Counted from the stretch's first letter, positions 50,536 to 58,996 are shown. The stretch: 59,046 nt of DNA from Streptomyces africanus (GCF_002150735.1 NZ_MUKA01000213.1:1-59046), one strand, 5' to 3'. Made by a program: numbers and translations. Notes: generated from the sequence alone by a model not told the origin.

Positions 50536-53109
50536 GTGCCTGGCACAAACCTGACCCGCGAAGAGGCGCAGCAGCGGGCGAAGCTGCTCGCCGTTGACTC
50601 GTACGAGATCGAACTCGACCTCTCCGGCGCGCAGGAGGGCGGCACCTACCGGTCCGTGACCACGGTGCGCTTCGACGTCACGGAGAACGGGGCGGAGTCG
50701 TTCATCGACCTGGTGGCCCCGGCCGTGCACGAGGTGGTCCTCAATGGGGACTCCCTCGACCCCGCCGAGGTCTTCGCGGACTCCCGGATCGCCCTGCGGG
50801 GCCTGCTGGAGGGCCGCAACATCCTCCGGGTGGTCGCCGACTGCGCGTACACCAACACCGGTGAGGGCCTGCACCGTTTCGTCGACCCGGTCGACGACCA
50901 GGCCTACCTCTACACCCAGTTCGAAGTGCCGGACGCCCGCCGGGTGTTCGCGAGCTTCGAGCAGCCGGACCTCAAGGCGACCTTCCAGTTCACCGTGAGG
51001 GCGCCGGAGGGCTGGACCGTCGTCTCCAACTCGCCCACGCCCGAACCCCAGGACAGCGTCTGGGTCTTCGAGCCGACGCCGCGCATCTCGACGTACATCA
51101 CGGCGCTGATCGTCGGCCCGTACCACTCGGTGCACAGCGTGTACGAGAAGGACGGCCAGTCCGTCCCGCTCGGCATCTACTGCCGCCCCTCGCTCGCCGA
51201 GTACCTCGACTCGGACGCCATCTTCGAGGTGACCCGGCAGGGCTTCGACTGGTTCCAGGAGAAGTTCGACTACGCGTACCCGTTCCAGAAGTACGACCAG
51301 CTGTTCGTGCCGGAGTTCAACGCGGGCGCGATGGAGAACGCGGGCGCGGTGACCATCCGCGACCAGTACGTGTTCCGGTCGAAGGTGACGGACGCGGCGT
51401 ACGAGGTGCGCGCGGAGACCATCCTGCACGAGCTGGCCCACATGTGGTTCGGCGACCTCGTGACCATGGAGTGGTGGAACGACCTGTGGCTGAACGAGTC
51501 GTTCGCCACGTACACGTCCATCGCCTGCCAGGCCGCCGCGCCCGGTTCGCGCTGGCCGCACTCGTGGACGACGTTCGCCAACTCCATGAAGACCTGGGCG
51601 TACCGGCAGGACCAGCTGCCCTCCACGCATCCGATCATGGCGGACATCAGCGACCTGGACGACGTCCTGGTCAACTTCGACGGCATCACGTACGCCAAGG
51701 GCGCCTCCGTGCTCAAGCAGCTCGTCGCGTACGTCGGCGAGGACGAGTTCTTCACGGGCGTACAGGCGTACTTCAAGGCGCACGCGTACGGCAACACGCG
51801 CCTGTCCGACCTGCTGGGCGCCCTGGAGACGACCTCCGGGCGTGACCTGAAGTCCTGGTCGAAGGCGTGGCTGGAGACCGCCGGCATCAACGTCCTGCGC
51901 CCCGAGATCGAGACGGACGCCGACGGTGTCGTCACCTCCTTCGCGATCCGCCAGGAGGCCCCGGCCCTGCCCGCCGGCGCCAAGGGCGAGCCGACGCTGC
52001 GCCCGCACCGCATCGCGGTCGGCCTGTACGAACTGGACGACGCCAGCGGCAAGCTGGTCCGCGAGGAGCGGATCGAGCTGGACGTGGACGGCGAGTCGAC
52101 GTCCGTACCGCAGCTGGTCGGCAAGCGCCGCCCGGCCGTGATCCTGCTCAACGACGACGACCTCTCCTACGCGAAGGTCCGCCTGGACGAGCGGTCCCTG
52201 GCCTTCGTGACGGAACACCTCGGCGACTTCGAGTCCTCCCTGCCGCGCGCCCTGTGCTGGGCGTCGGCCTGGGACATGACCCGCGACGCCGAGCTGGCGG
52301 CCCGCGACTACCTGTCGCTGGTGCTGTCCGGCATCGGCAAGGAGTCCGACATCGGCGTCGTGCAGTCGCTGCACCGCCAGGTGAAGCTGGCGGTCGACCT
52401 GTACGCCGACCCGGCCGCCCGCGAGGCGCTGCTGGCCCGCTGGACCGACGCGACGCTGGCCCATCTGCGGGCGGCGGCGCCGGGCAGCGACCACCAGCTG
52501 GCGTGGGCGCGCGCGTTCGCCGCGACGGCCCGCACGCCCGAGCAGCTGGACCTGCTGGACGCGCTGCTGGAGGGCTCGCAGACGATCGAGGGCCTGGTCG
52601 TCGACACGGAGCTGCGCTGGTCGTTCGTCCAGCGGCTCGCGGCGGTGGGCCGGTTCGACGAGACGGAGATCGCGGGCGAGTACGACCGTGACCGTACGGC
52701 CGCCGGTGAGCGCCACGCCGCCACGGCCCGCGCGGCCCGGCCGACCCCGGAAGCCAAGGCGGAGGCGTGGGCGTCGGTCGTCGACTCCGACAAGCTGCCG
52801 AACGCCGTGCAGGAGGCGGTCATCGCCGGCTTCGTCCAGACCGACCAGCGCGAGCTGCTCGCCCCGTACGCGGACCGCTACTTCGAGGTGGTCAAGGACA
52901 TCTGGGGGTCCCGCTCCCACGAGATGGCCCAGCAGATCGCGGTCGGCCTCTACCCGACGGTCCAGGTCTCGCAGGAGACCCTGGACAAGACGGACGCCTG
53001 GCTGGCCTCCGCCGAGCCGAACGCGGCCCTGCGGCGGCTGGTGTCGGAGTCCCGGGCGGGAGTCGAGCGCGCGCTGCGGGCGCAGCGGGCGGACGCGGCG
53101 GCGGAGTAG
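50536..53109 (+). CDS. pepN: Aminopeptidase N (M1 family), copy 2
   Basis: An 857-residue M1 peptidase with GAMEN at 264-268, His298, Glu299, His302 (HELAHMWFGD) and Glu321. It aligns throughout with the copy at 25390, including the identical start context MPG-NL-R-EA, so both are full-length paralogues. GTG start at 50536. A strong terminator follows. Confidence 0.95.
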   Translation: MPGTNLTREEAQQRAKLLAVDSYEIELDLSGAQEGGTYRSVTTVRFDVTENGAESFIDLVAPAVHEVVLNGDSLDPAEVFADSRIALRGLLEGRNILRVVADCAYTNTGEGLHRFVDPVDDQAYLYTQFEVPDARRVFASFEQPDLKATFQFTVRAPEGWTVVSNSPTPEPQDSVWVFEPTPRISTYITALIVGPYHSVHSVYEKDGQSVPLGIYCRPSLAEYLDSDAIFEVTRQGFDWFQEKFDYAYPFQKYDQLFVPEFNAGAMENAGAVTIRDQYVFRSKVTDAAYEVRAETILHELAHMWFGDLVTMEWWNDLWLNESFATYTSIACQAAAPGSRWPHSWTTFANSMKTWAYRQDQLPSTHPIMADISDLDDVLVNFDGITYAKGASVLKQLVAYVGEDEFFTGVQAYFKAHAYGNTRLSDLLGALETTSGRDLKSWSKAWLETAGINVLRPEIETDADGVVTSFAIRQEAPALPAGAKGEPTLRPHRIAVGLYELDDASGKLVREERIELDVDGESTSVPQLVGKRRPAVILLNDDDLSYAKVRLDERSLAFVTEHLGDFESSLPRALCWASAWDMTRDAELAARDYLSLVLSGIGKESDIGVVQSLHRQVKLAVDLYADPAAREALLARWTDATLAHLRAAAPGSDHQLAWARAFAATARTPEQLDLLDALLEGSQTIEGLVVDTELRWSFVQRLAAVGRFDETEIAGEYDRDRTAAGERHAATARAARPTPEAKAEAWASVVDSDKLPNAVQEAVIAGFVQTDQRELLAPYADRYFEVVKDIWGSRSHEMAQQIAVGLYPTVQVSQETLDKTDAWLASAEPNAALRRLVSESRAGVERALRAQRADAAAE

Positions 53110-53131
53110 CCGTTCCCGTCGCCACGGCTGT

Positions 53132-53162
53132 GGGGGCGCCCGGCGTTGTGCCGGGCGCCCCC
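53132..53162 (+). terminator. Terminator after pepN copy 2
   Basis: A perfect 13-bp stem, GGGGGCGCCCGGC (53132-53144) with GCCGGGCGCCCCC (53150-53162), 5-nt loop, then CTTT. Confidence 0.9.
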
Positions 53163-53203
53163 CTTTGTTCGGGGTCTGATGAAAATCAGGGTCGGATGGA
53201 GAT

Positions 53204-53305
53204 TCAGAGGCTGATGAAGGACGAGTGCTCCACGAGCAGGAGCGCGCGCAGGTACGAGCGGATGCGCGTCAGGCCTCGGAGTCGTGTCGGCACGGGTGCG
53301 GGCAT
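53204..53305 (-). CDS. Candidate 33-aa ORF divergent from ArsR-like gene
   Basis: ATG at 53305 with GGGGGA about 6 nt upstream, beginning MPAPVPTRLRGLTRIRSYLR and ending EHSSFISL. Most third codon positions are G or C, as in real genes here. It faces away from the ArsR gene and shares its operator region. No homology is recognised; it could be a small peptide or the remnant of a lost target gene. Confidence 0.35.
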   Translation of the reverse strand: MPAPVPTRLRGLTRIRSYLRALLLVEHSSFISL

Positions 53306-53321
53306 GGTTCCCCCAGGAGTA

Positions 53322-53372
53322 AGGTACGTCTCATGACGTACCTGAGGGAAGGTACGACACAAGGCGTACCTT
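53322..53372. promoter_or_regulatory. Two inverted-repeat operators before the ArsR-like gene
   Basis: AGGTACGTC-TCAT-GACGTACCT (53322-53343) and AAGGTACG-N8-CGTACCTT (53349-53372). Both use the half-site AAGGTACG/CGTACCTT. They lie 17-67 bp upstream of the ArsR start and probably mediate autorepression. Confidence 0.6.
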
Positions 53373-53388
53373 GTCGAGAGGTGGAGTG

Positions 53389-53712
53389 ATGGGATCGAGC
53401 GAGCTGCCGCACCCTCGTGCCGAGGATCTGGAGGTCGGGCCGGTCCTGCTGGCGCTCGCCGACGAGAACCGGCGCCGGGTCGTGACCGAACTCGCCGCAC
53501 GGCCGGACGAGGAGCGGCTGTGCGCCTCCTTCGAGCTGCCGGTGAGCAAGTCCAGCCGCACCCATCACTGGCGAGTGCTGCGTGAGGCGGGTCTGGTGTA
53601 CCAGCGCGACGCGGGCAACCGGCTGTACATGCGCCTGCGCAAGGACGACCTGGACCGCAGGTTCCCCGGCCTGATCCAGGCCGTCATCGCCGCGGACCGG
53701 GACCGGCGCTGA
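53389..53712 (+). CDS. ArsR-family winged-helix regulator
   Basis: A 107-residue HTH protein: VLLALADENRRRVVTELA, then SKSSRTHHWRVLREAGLVYQRDAGNRLYMRL forming the recognition helix and wing. No obvious metal-binding Cys pair is present, so it is probably a non-metal member. The ATG at 53389 has GGAG upstream; its end overlaps the convergent EamA gene by 29 nt. Two operator repeats lie upstream. Confidence 0.85.
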   Translation: MGSSELPHPRAEDLEVGPVLLALADENRRRVVTELAARPDEERLCASFELPVSKSSRTHHWRVLREAGLVYQRDAGNRLYMRLRKDDLDRRFPGLIQAVIAADRDRR

Positions 53713-54655
53713 CGTACTCCCCCGGCCTGGTGCCGCGCCGGGACACAGAAGGCCGTACCGGCCGGCCGAAAGCGAGGGTGCGCGGGGCCGCCGCCGTCCG
53801 CCGCGGCCCGGCCTGCCCCGCCACCGTCGCCCCGAACGCCAGCGCCATGCCCGCCAGTTGCAGCGGCGTCAGCGCCTGGCCGAGCGCCGCCCAGCCGACG
53901 ACGGCCGCGGTCAGCGGGGAGAGCGGGCCGAGGAAGGTCACCTGGGTGGCGGTGAGACGGCCGATGCCGCGGAACCACAGCCAGTACGCGACCGCCGTGT
54001 TCGCGACGGCGAGGTAGAGGTAGCCGCCGGCCGCCCGGCCGTCCAGCGCCGGCGGCGCGCCCTCGACGAGGAAGGCGAGCGGCGCGATGAGCAGACCCCC
54101 CGCGGTCAGCTGCCAGCCGGTGAGGGCCAGCGGGCCGACACCCTCGGGCCGGCCCCAGCGCTGGGTGAGCACCGTACCGGCCGACATCGACACGGTCGCG
54201 GCGAGGGCCGCCAGCACACCGAGCGCGTCCAGCGCCCCGGCCGCCCGCAGGACGACGAGGCTGACGCCGAACGCCGCCACGGCCCCGGTCAGCAGCGTGC
54301 GCCGGGTCGGCCGCTGCCCGAGCAGCAGCGCCGCGAGGCCGGCCACGAACAGCGGCCCGGCCGAGCCGACGACCGCCGCCATGCCGCCGGGCAGCCGGTA
54401 CGCGGCGAGGAACAGCAGCGGGAAGAAGGCACCGATGTTCAGCGCACCGAGCACGGCCGCCTTCCACCACCAGGCACCGCGCGGCAGCACCCGGGCGAGG
54501 GCGAGCAGCAGCAGACCGGCCGGCAGGGCACGCATGAGGCCGGTGAACAGGGGGCGGTCGGCCGGGAGGAACTCGGTGGTGACGGCGTAGGTGGTGCCCC
54601 AGGAGACGGGAGCGAGGGCGGTGAGGGTGATGAGAGCCGGGCGGGAGGTGGCCAT
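53684..54655 (-). CDS. EamA/DMT-superfamily transporter
   Basis: A 323-residue membrane protein with about ten helices in two EamA repeats (ALITLTALAPVSWGTTYAVTTEFLP; TGAVAAFGVSLVV ... TFLGPLSPLTAAVVGW). It is a probable drug or metabolite exporter. It is divergent from a MarR regulator across an operator-rich 105-bp region, so MarR probably controls it. Confidence 0.88.
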   Translation of the reverse strand: MATSRPALITLTALAPVSWGTTYAVTTEFLPADRPLFTGLMRALPAGLLLLALARVLPRGAWWWKAAVLGALNIGAFFPLLFLAAYRLPGGMAAVVGSAGPLFVAGLAALLLGQRPTRRTLLTGAVAAFGVSLVVLRAAGALDALGVLAALAATVSMSAGTVLTQRWGRPEGVGPLALTGWQLTAGGLLIAPLAFLVEGAPPALDGRAAGGYLYLAVANTAVAYWLWFRGIGRLTATQVTFLGPLSPLTAAVVGWAALGQALTPLQLAGMALAFGATVAGQAGPRRTAAAPRTLAFGRPVRPSVSRRGTRPGEYVSAGPGPRR

Positions 54656-54682
54656 GAGAGGCGCCCTTCAAGTAGGTCGATG

Positions 54683-54725
54683 GAAAGTAGCTTAGCTCTA
54701 AGCAACTTTCCGTCAAGCTACTTTC
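54683..54725. promoter_or_regulatory. MarR operator between EamA and MarR genes
   Basis: GAAAGTAGCTTA-GCTC-TAAGCAACTTTC (54683-54710), 12-bp arms with one mismatch, followed by a third half-site AAGCTACTTTC (54715-54725). It is AT-rich against the surrounding DNA and centred between the divergent genes. Confidence 0.7.
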
Positions 54726-54760
54726 TTGCGGGTGACCGAGAGGCGGCGGATACTCGTGCC

Positions 54761-55279
54761 ATGAACGCACGCCCCGAGCAGCGCACGGACCCCGTCGACG
54801 CGATCATCGGCCAGTGGGCGACGGTCCGGCCCGATCTCGACACCCGGGCGATGGAGGTCTTCGGCCGGATCCACCGGCTCTCGCGCGCGATGAGCGACCG
54901 GTCGGAGAAGGCGTACGCCAGGTTCGGGATCTCACGCGGGGAGTTCGACGTCCTGGCGACACTGCGCCGCTCCGGAGAGCCCTACACGCTCTCGCCCCGC
55001 CAGCTCTCCGCGACGCTGATGCTCACGACCGGGGGCATGACGGGGCGCCTGGACAAGCTGGAGCGCGCCGGTCTGCTGCGCCGCTCCCCCGATCCGCACG
55101 ACCGGCGCGGCCTGCACGTCACCCTCACCGACAAGGGCCTGGAGCTGATCGACCAGGCGGTCGGCGCCGGACTCGCCGCCCAGACGGAGGCACTGTCCGG
55201 CCTCGACACCGAGCAGGCCGGACAGCTGGCGGAGCTGCTCAGGGAGTTGCTCCGGACGACGGAGGGCGGGCGGGACTAG
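54761..55279 (+). CDS. MarR-family transcriptional regulator
   Basis: A 172-residue regulator with a winged helix (GISRGEFDVLATLRRSG ... LSATLMLTTGGMTGRLDKLERAGLLRRSPDPHDRRGLHVTLT). It probably represses itself and the divergent EamA exporter through the operator at 54683. No strong Shine-Dalgarno is seen before ATG 54761. Its stop codon lies inside the first copy of a 33-bp tandem repeat. Confidence 0.88.
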   Translation: MNARPEQRTDPVDAIIGQWATVRPDLDTRAMEVFGRIHRLSRAMSDRSEKAYARFGISRGEFDVLATLRRSGEPYTLSPRQLSATLMLTTGGMTGRLDKLERAGLLRRSPDPHDRRGLHVTLTDKGLELIDQAVGAGLAAQTEALSGLDTEQAGQLAELLRELLRTTEGGRD

Positions 55280-55371
55280 AGCCTGGATTGATCCCACATG
55301 GGCCAGGACTAGAGCCTGGGTTCATCCCACACGGGCCAGGACTGGAGCCTGGGTTCATCCCACATGGGCGG
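55273..55371. repeat. Three-copy 33-bp tandem repeat at convergent gene ends
   Basis: Units at 55273-55305, 55306-55338 and 55339-55371, differing at about five positions (core GGACT-GAGCCTGG-TT-ATCCCACA-GGGC). The first unit contains the MarR stop codon and the third the stop codon of the convergent monooxygenase. Confidence 0.85.
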
Positions 55372-56797
55372 TGACGGCCGCGTCGATCGCCCGGGCGTCC
55401 GCCGCGTCGGCCGCCCACGCCGCGTACCCGTCGGGGCGCACCAGCACGGTCGTACGGCGGTCCCCCGCCCAGTGCTCCACGGCCAGCCGGTCCTCACGGC
55501 CGGCCCCGGCCTTGTACGGCTCCGGGGTGATCAGCACGAACCGGCCGCCCCGCATCGCCTCATGGAGGCGGCCGCCTCCGGCCAGGGCGACGTCCGGGAC
55601 ACGGCGGCCGGTGAAGCGGTGGGAGCCGCGGGGAGCGGGATAGCGGTAGCCGATGCCGGTGACCTGGCCGAGCGCCCTGCGGCGGGCCGGGCCGACGGTG
55701 TCGAGGAAGGCGGCGAAGGCGGTGCGCAGGGCGATCGTCCAGGGCCGCCTGGCCATGGCGGCGCGCACGATACCGCCGCTGCTGCGCAGCACCGACCTGC
55801 CGATGGGGTGACGTTCGGCCTGGTAGGTGTCGAGGAGCGCCTCGGCCGCGTGCCCCTCGACGACGGCGGCCAGCTTCCAGCTCAGGTTGGCCGCGTCCTG
55901 GAGGCCGGTGTTCATGCCCTGGGCACCGGCCGGGGTGTGGACGTGCGCGGCGTCCCCGGCGAGGAAGACCCGGCCGACCCGGTAGGCGGGCGCCTGCCGC
56001 TCGTCGCTGTGGAAGCGGGACATCCAGCGGGGGTCGTGCATGCCGAAGTCACGGCCGAGGGCGCGCCGGGTGGTCTCCCTGATCTCGTCGAGTCCGACCG
56101 GCGCGTCGTCGGGGAGCGCGCGGCCGCGGTCCCAGCAGACCACGCGGTGGTAGCCGTCGCCGAAGGGGACGAGGAAGGCGAAGGCGTCGCCGACGGCGTC
56201 GAAGGTGAGCAGCTCCCCGGGCTCCTCGGTCACCCGTACGTCCGCGAGCATGACGGAGCGGATCACCGAACGGCCGGGGAACGGCAGCCCGATCGCGTTG
56301 CGCACCGTGCTGCGCATCCCGTCGGCGCCGACGACGTACGCCGCGCGCAGCGCCTCCGGGCCGCCGCCGGGTCCGCGGACCTCGACGGTCACGCCCTGTG
56401 CGTCCTGCGTCAGCCCGGTCACCTCGGTCTCGTACCGGAACTCCGCCCCGGCCTGACGCGCCCGCCGCTCCAGGGCCTTCTCCACCTCGTACTGGGGCAG
56501 GACGAGGAGGTGGTTGAAGCGGGACGGCAGCGTGGAGAGGTCGAGGCTGAGGCGGCCGTAGAGGCGGAACCGGCCGAGCCGCCGGCCCACCGCTTCCAGC
56601 TCCTCGGCCAGGCCTCGGGCGTCTAACTGCTCCAGCGTGCGGGCGTGCAGGACGAACGCGCGGGAGAGGTTGCTGATCTTGTGCGGGCGCTTCTCGACGA
56701 CGGTGACGGGGATGCCGGCGGTGGCCAGGTCGCCGGCCAGGAGAAGGCCGGTGGGGCCGGAGCCGACCACGATCACGGTGCGGGTGATGTCGCTCAT
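55355..56797 (-). CDS. FAD-dependent aromatic monooxygenase (PheA/TfdB/rifampicin-oxygenase type)
   Basis: A 480-residue class A flavoprotein: FAD motif VVGSGPTGLLLAGDLATAG, the DG motif YVVGADGMRSTVR, and the second FAD motif VFLAGDAAHVHTPAGAQGMNTGLQDAANL. It resembles polyketide hydroxylases and rifampicin monooxygenase. The ATG at 56797 has AGGAGG upstream. It is divergent from a TetR gene with a dense operator array between, so it is probably a TetR-controlled detoxification enzyme. The last codons fall in a tandem repeat. Confidence 0.9.
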   Translation of the reverse strand: MSDITRTVIVVGSGPTGLLLAGDLATAGIPVTVVEKRPHKISNLSRAFVLHARTLEQLDARGLAEELEAVGRRLGRFRLYGRLSLDLSTLPSRFNHLLVLPQYEVEKALERRARQAGAEFRYETEVTGLTQDAQGVTVEVRGPGGGPEALRAAYVVGADGMRSTVRNAIGLPFPGRSVIRSVMLADVRVTEEPGELLTFDAVGDAFAFLVPFGDGYHRVVCWDRGRALPDDAPVGLDEIRETTRRALGRDFGMHDPRWMSRFHSDERQAPAYRVGRVFLAGDAAHVHTPAGAQGMNTGLQDAANLSWKLAAVVEGHAAEALLDTYQAERHPIGRSVLRSSGGIVRAAMARRPWTIALRTAFAAFLDTVGPARRRALGQVTGIGYRYPAPRGSHRFTGRRVPDVALAGGGRLHEAMRGGRFVLITPEPYKAGAGREDRLAVEHWAGDRRTTVLVRPDGYAAWAADAADARAIDAAVTAHVG

Positions 56798-56821
56798 CAG
56801 AGCCTCCTGAGGCCGACACGT

Positions 56822-56984
56822 GTTGGTCAACGGCTACTGGTCAACGGCTGTTGGTCATCGGCTGCTGGTCAACACGCGTTCGCCAACGGTTGTTGACCAA
56901 CGGTCGTTGACCAACGTAAAACCGCACCACTGCGCCGTCAACACTTGTTGGCCTACAGATGTTGGCCTACGCTCGTTGGCATGG
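56822..56984. repeat. 14-bp-period operator array between monooxygenase and TetR
   Basis: Seven 10-bp boxes at 56822, 56836, 56850, 56864, 56878, 56892 and 56906 (consensus GTTGGTCAAC, changing to its complement GTTGACCAAC after the fourth), each separated by 4 bp. Three related boxes GTTGGCCTAC/GTTGGCATGG follow at 56947, 56961 and 56975 with the same 14-bp period, the last overlapping the TetR start. Confidence 0.8.
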
Positions 56985-57559
56985 TCGACAGCAAACCCAC
57001 CGCCCCCTCCAGACGCTCCGACGCCACCCGCGCCGCCATCCTCGACGCCGCCCGCGAGCGTTTCGCCGCCGACGGCTACGAGCGCGCCACCATCCGCGCC
57101 GTCGCGCGGGACGCGGGCATCGACCCGTCCATGGTGATGCGGTACTACGGCAGCAAGGAGGGGCTGTTCGCGGCGGCCGTCGCCGTCGATCTGAAGCTGC
57201 CCGACCTGGGCCCGCTGCCCCGGGAGGAGGTCGGGTCCGCCCTCGTCACCCACTTCCTCGCCGTGTGGGAGGAGAACGAGGTGCTCACGGCCCTGCTGAG
57301 GGTCGGTGCCAGCAACCAGGCCGGGGCCGAGCGCATGCAGGGCGTCTTCCAGGACCAACTGCTCCCGGTCGCCCAGCAGGTGTGCCCCGACCCCGAGCAG
57401 ATCCCGGCGCGGGCCGCGCTCACCGCCACGCAGATGCTCGGGATGGCACTCGCCCGGTACGTCCTGCGCTTCCCGCCGGCCGTGGCGCTCAGCCGCCAGG
57501 AGATCGTGGCGTGGCTGGCACCGACGGTGCAGCGCTATCTGACGGCGCCAAATCCCTGA
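56981..57559 (+). CDS. TetR-family transcriptional regulator
   Basis: A 192-residue regulator with the N-terminal HTH ILDAARERFAADGYERATIRAVARDAGIDPSMVMRYYGSKEGLF and a TetR_C ligand domain. It probably binds the upstream box array and represses itself and the divergent monooxygenase. The ATG at 56981 lies inside the last box; an in-frame start 12 codons upstream has no better site. Confidence 0.9.
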   Translation: MVDSKPTAPSRRSDATRAAILDAARERFAADGYERATIRAVARDAGIDPSMVMRYYGSKEGLFAAAVAVDLKLPDLGPLPREEVGSALVTHFLAVWEENEVLTALLRVGASNQAGAERMQGVFQDQLLPVAQQVCPDPEQIPARAALTATQMLGMALARYVLRFPPAVALSRQEIVAWLAPTVQRYLTAPNP

Positions 57560-57615
57560 CGCCCGCCCCCGGAAGACGTCGGCCGGAAAGCCGCCCGCCC
57601 GACGGAAAAGCCGAA

Positions 57616-57675
57616 GGCGCCGCCCCGGTCGTCGTACGGCGGCATGCGCGGCGTACGTACGACGGGAACGGCGCC
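57616..57675. terminator. Bipartite inverted repeat between TetR and small membrane protein genes
   Basis: Outer arms GGCGCCG (57616-57622) with CGGCGCC (57669-57675), inner arms GTCGTACG (57631-57638) with CGTACGAC (57656-57663). Likely a bidirectional terminator for the convergent genes. Confidence 0.55.
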
Positions 57676-57714
57676 CTCGGAAAAGGTGCGCGGCGGACTC
57701 GAAGCGAGCCCTGG

Positions 57715-58014
57715 TCAGGCCTTCGCGTCGGCCTTGGTGTCGGCCTCGGCGCCGGCCTTGGTCGTGATGTTGGAGCTGGTCGGGTCCTTCCGCTTGTGCG
57801 ACTTGTCCCCGACCATCACCAGACCGGCGATGACCAGGTACAGCACGATCGGGGCCACGACGAACAGGCCCAGCGTCTCGATGACGCTCAGGCCCGGGCC
57901 GGGGTCGTCACCGTCGTCGCGGGTGAGCGCGGAGGCGGGCGACGACATGAGCAGCATCATCAGCGTCGTACCGGCTGCCAGGGCGCCGGCTCGCAGGGCG
58001 TTCTTCTTGTCCAC
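57715..58014 (-). CDS. Small secreted/membrane protein, function unknown
   Basis: A 99-residue protein: N-terminal signal-like helix (LRAGALAAGTTLMMLLMSSPASA), then an acidic stretch, a membrane helix (VIETLGLFVVAPIVLYLVIAGLVMV) and a charged Lys/Ala/Thr tail. GTG at 58014 is chosen over an upstream TTG; a GATACT -10-like box lies 9 nt before it, suggesting a nearly leaderless mRNA. No family recognised, though this type is common next to malQ in streptomycetes (recollection, unchecked). Confidence 0.7.
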   Translation of the reverse strand: MDKKNALRAGALAAGTTLMMLLMSSPASALTRDDGDDPGPGLSVIETLGLFVVAPIVLYLVIAGLVMVGDKSHKRKDPTSSNITTKAGAEADTKADAKA

Positions 58015-58087
58015 GGTGCCAAAAGTATCCAACGCCGGTCGGGGCCGCGCGCCCGGGGTGCCGTAAGAGGCGCGGCAGGAGCGGTCC

Positions 58088-58996
58088 TCAGTCGCCGGGC
58101 GCGCCGACCGGCTGTCGCAGGACCTCGACGAGGGCGTGCAGCCGGGGCGAGGCGGCCAGATCCTCCAGGGTCACGGGACGTCCCCCCGCGTCCGCGATCG
58201 GCAGGCGCCAGTTCGGGTACTGGTCCCACGTCCCCGGGAGGTTCTGCGGGCGGCGGTCGCCCACCCCGTCCGGGAGCCAGACGCCGACCATGCGGGCCGG
58301 GGTGCGCAGCAGGAAGCGGTGGACGGCCTGGATCTCGGCCTCCTCCGAGGAGGGGTCGGTGCCGCCGGTGCCGTCCAGCAGGCCGAGGTGGGTGAGCAGG
58401 GCCAGCCACTCGCCGATGTCGGCGGCGGCCTCGGCGCGCTCCTCCTGAAGCGGGCGGGTCAGCAGGCCCAGGCTGTCGCGGAGTTCGACGTGCTCGCCGG
58501 TGAGGCGGGCGGCCGTGGAGGGCAGGTCGTGGGTGGTGGCGGTGGCCAGGCAGTCGGCGCGCCAGCGGTCGGGGGGCAACGGGCGGCCGTCGCCGTCCCA
58601 GTCGCGTTCGAACCACAGCACGGACGTGCCGAGCACCCCGCGCTCGCGCAGCGCCTCGCGCACGCCCGGTTCGACGGTGCCCAGGTCCTCGCCGATCACC
58701 AGGGCCCCGGCCCGGGAGGCCTCCAGGACGAGGACGGCGAGCATGGCCTCGGCGTCGTAGCGGACGTAGGTGCCCTCGGTCGGGGGCCGGCCCTGCGGTA
58801 CCCACCACAGGCGGAACAGGCCCATGACGTGGTCGATGCGCAGGGCGCCGGCGTAGCGGAACAGGGCGCGCAGCAGCTCGCGGAAGGGGGCGTACCCCGA
58901 CTCGGCCAGGCGGTCGGGCCGCCAGGGCGGCAGGCCCCAGTCCTGGCCGCGGGCGTTGAAGGCGTCGGGCGGGGCGCCCACCGACATGCCGGCGGC
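58088..58996 (-). CDS. malQ: 4-alpha-glucanotransferase MalQ, C-terminal part (N-terminus missing)
   Basis: About 300 C-terminal residues of a GH77 enzyme: GAPPDAFNARGQDWGLPPW, IDHVMGLFRLWWVPQG, VIGEDLGTVEPGVRE and TTHDLPS. It transfers alpha-1,4-glucan chains in maltodextrin metabolism. The coding sequence ends upstream at 58996, not because of a start but because the DNA then turns back on itself. The ATG at 58987 is an internal Met, not the real start. Confidence 0.9.
   Translation of the reverse strand, partial: AAGMSVGAPPDAFNARGQDWGLPPWRPDRLAESGYAPFRELLRALFRYAGALRIDHVMGLFRLWWVPQGRPPTEGTYVRYDAEAMLAVLVLEASRAGALVIGEDLGTVEPGVREALRERGVLGTSVLWFERDWDGDGRPLPPDRWRADCLATATTHDLPSTAARLTGEHVELRDSLGLLTRPLQEERAEAAADIGEWLALLTHLGLLDGTGGTDPSSEEAEIQAVHRFLLRTPARMVGVWLPDGVGDRRPQNLPGTWDQYPNWRLPIADAGGRPVTLEDLAASPRLHALVEVLRQPVGAPGD

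Noticed and set aside
49912..52920. 1,002-codon minus-strand open frame
   Set aside because: It is antisense to the second pepN and compositionally biased, with no domain.
55273..55371. CRISPR-like 33-bp repeats
   Set aside because: The units are directly abutting with no spacers between them.
56822..56984. CRISPR array
   Set aside because: The repeats are 10 bp with 4-bp gaps, far too short for repeat-spacer units, and no cas genes are present.
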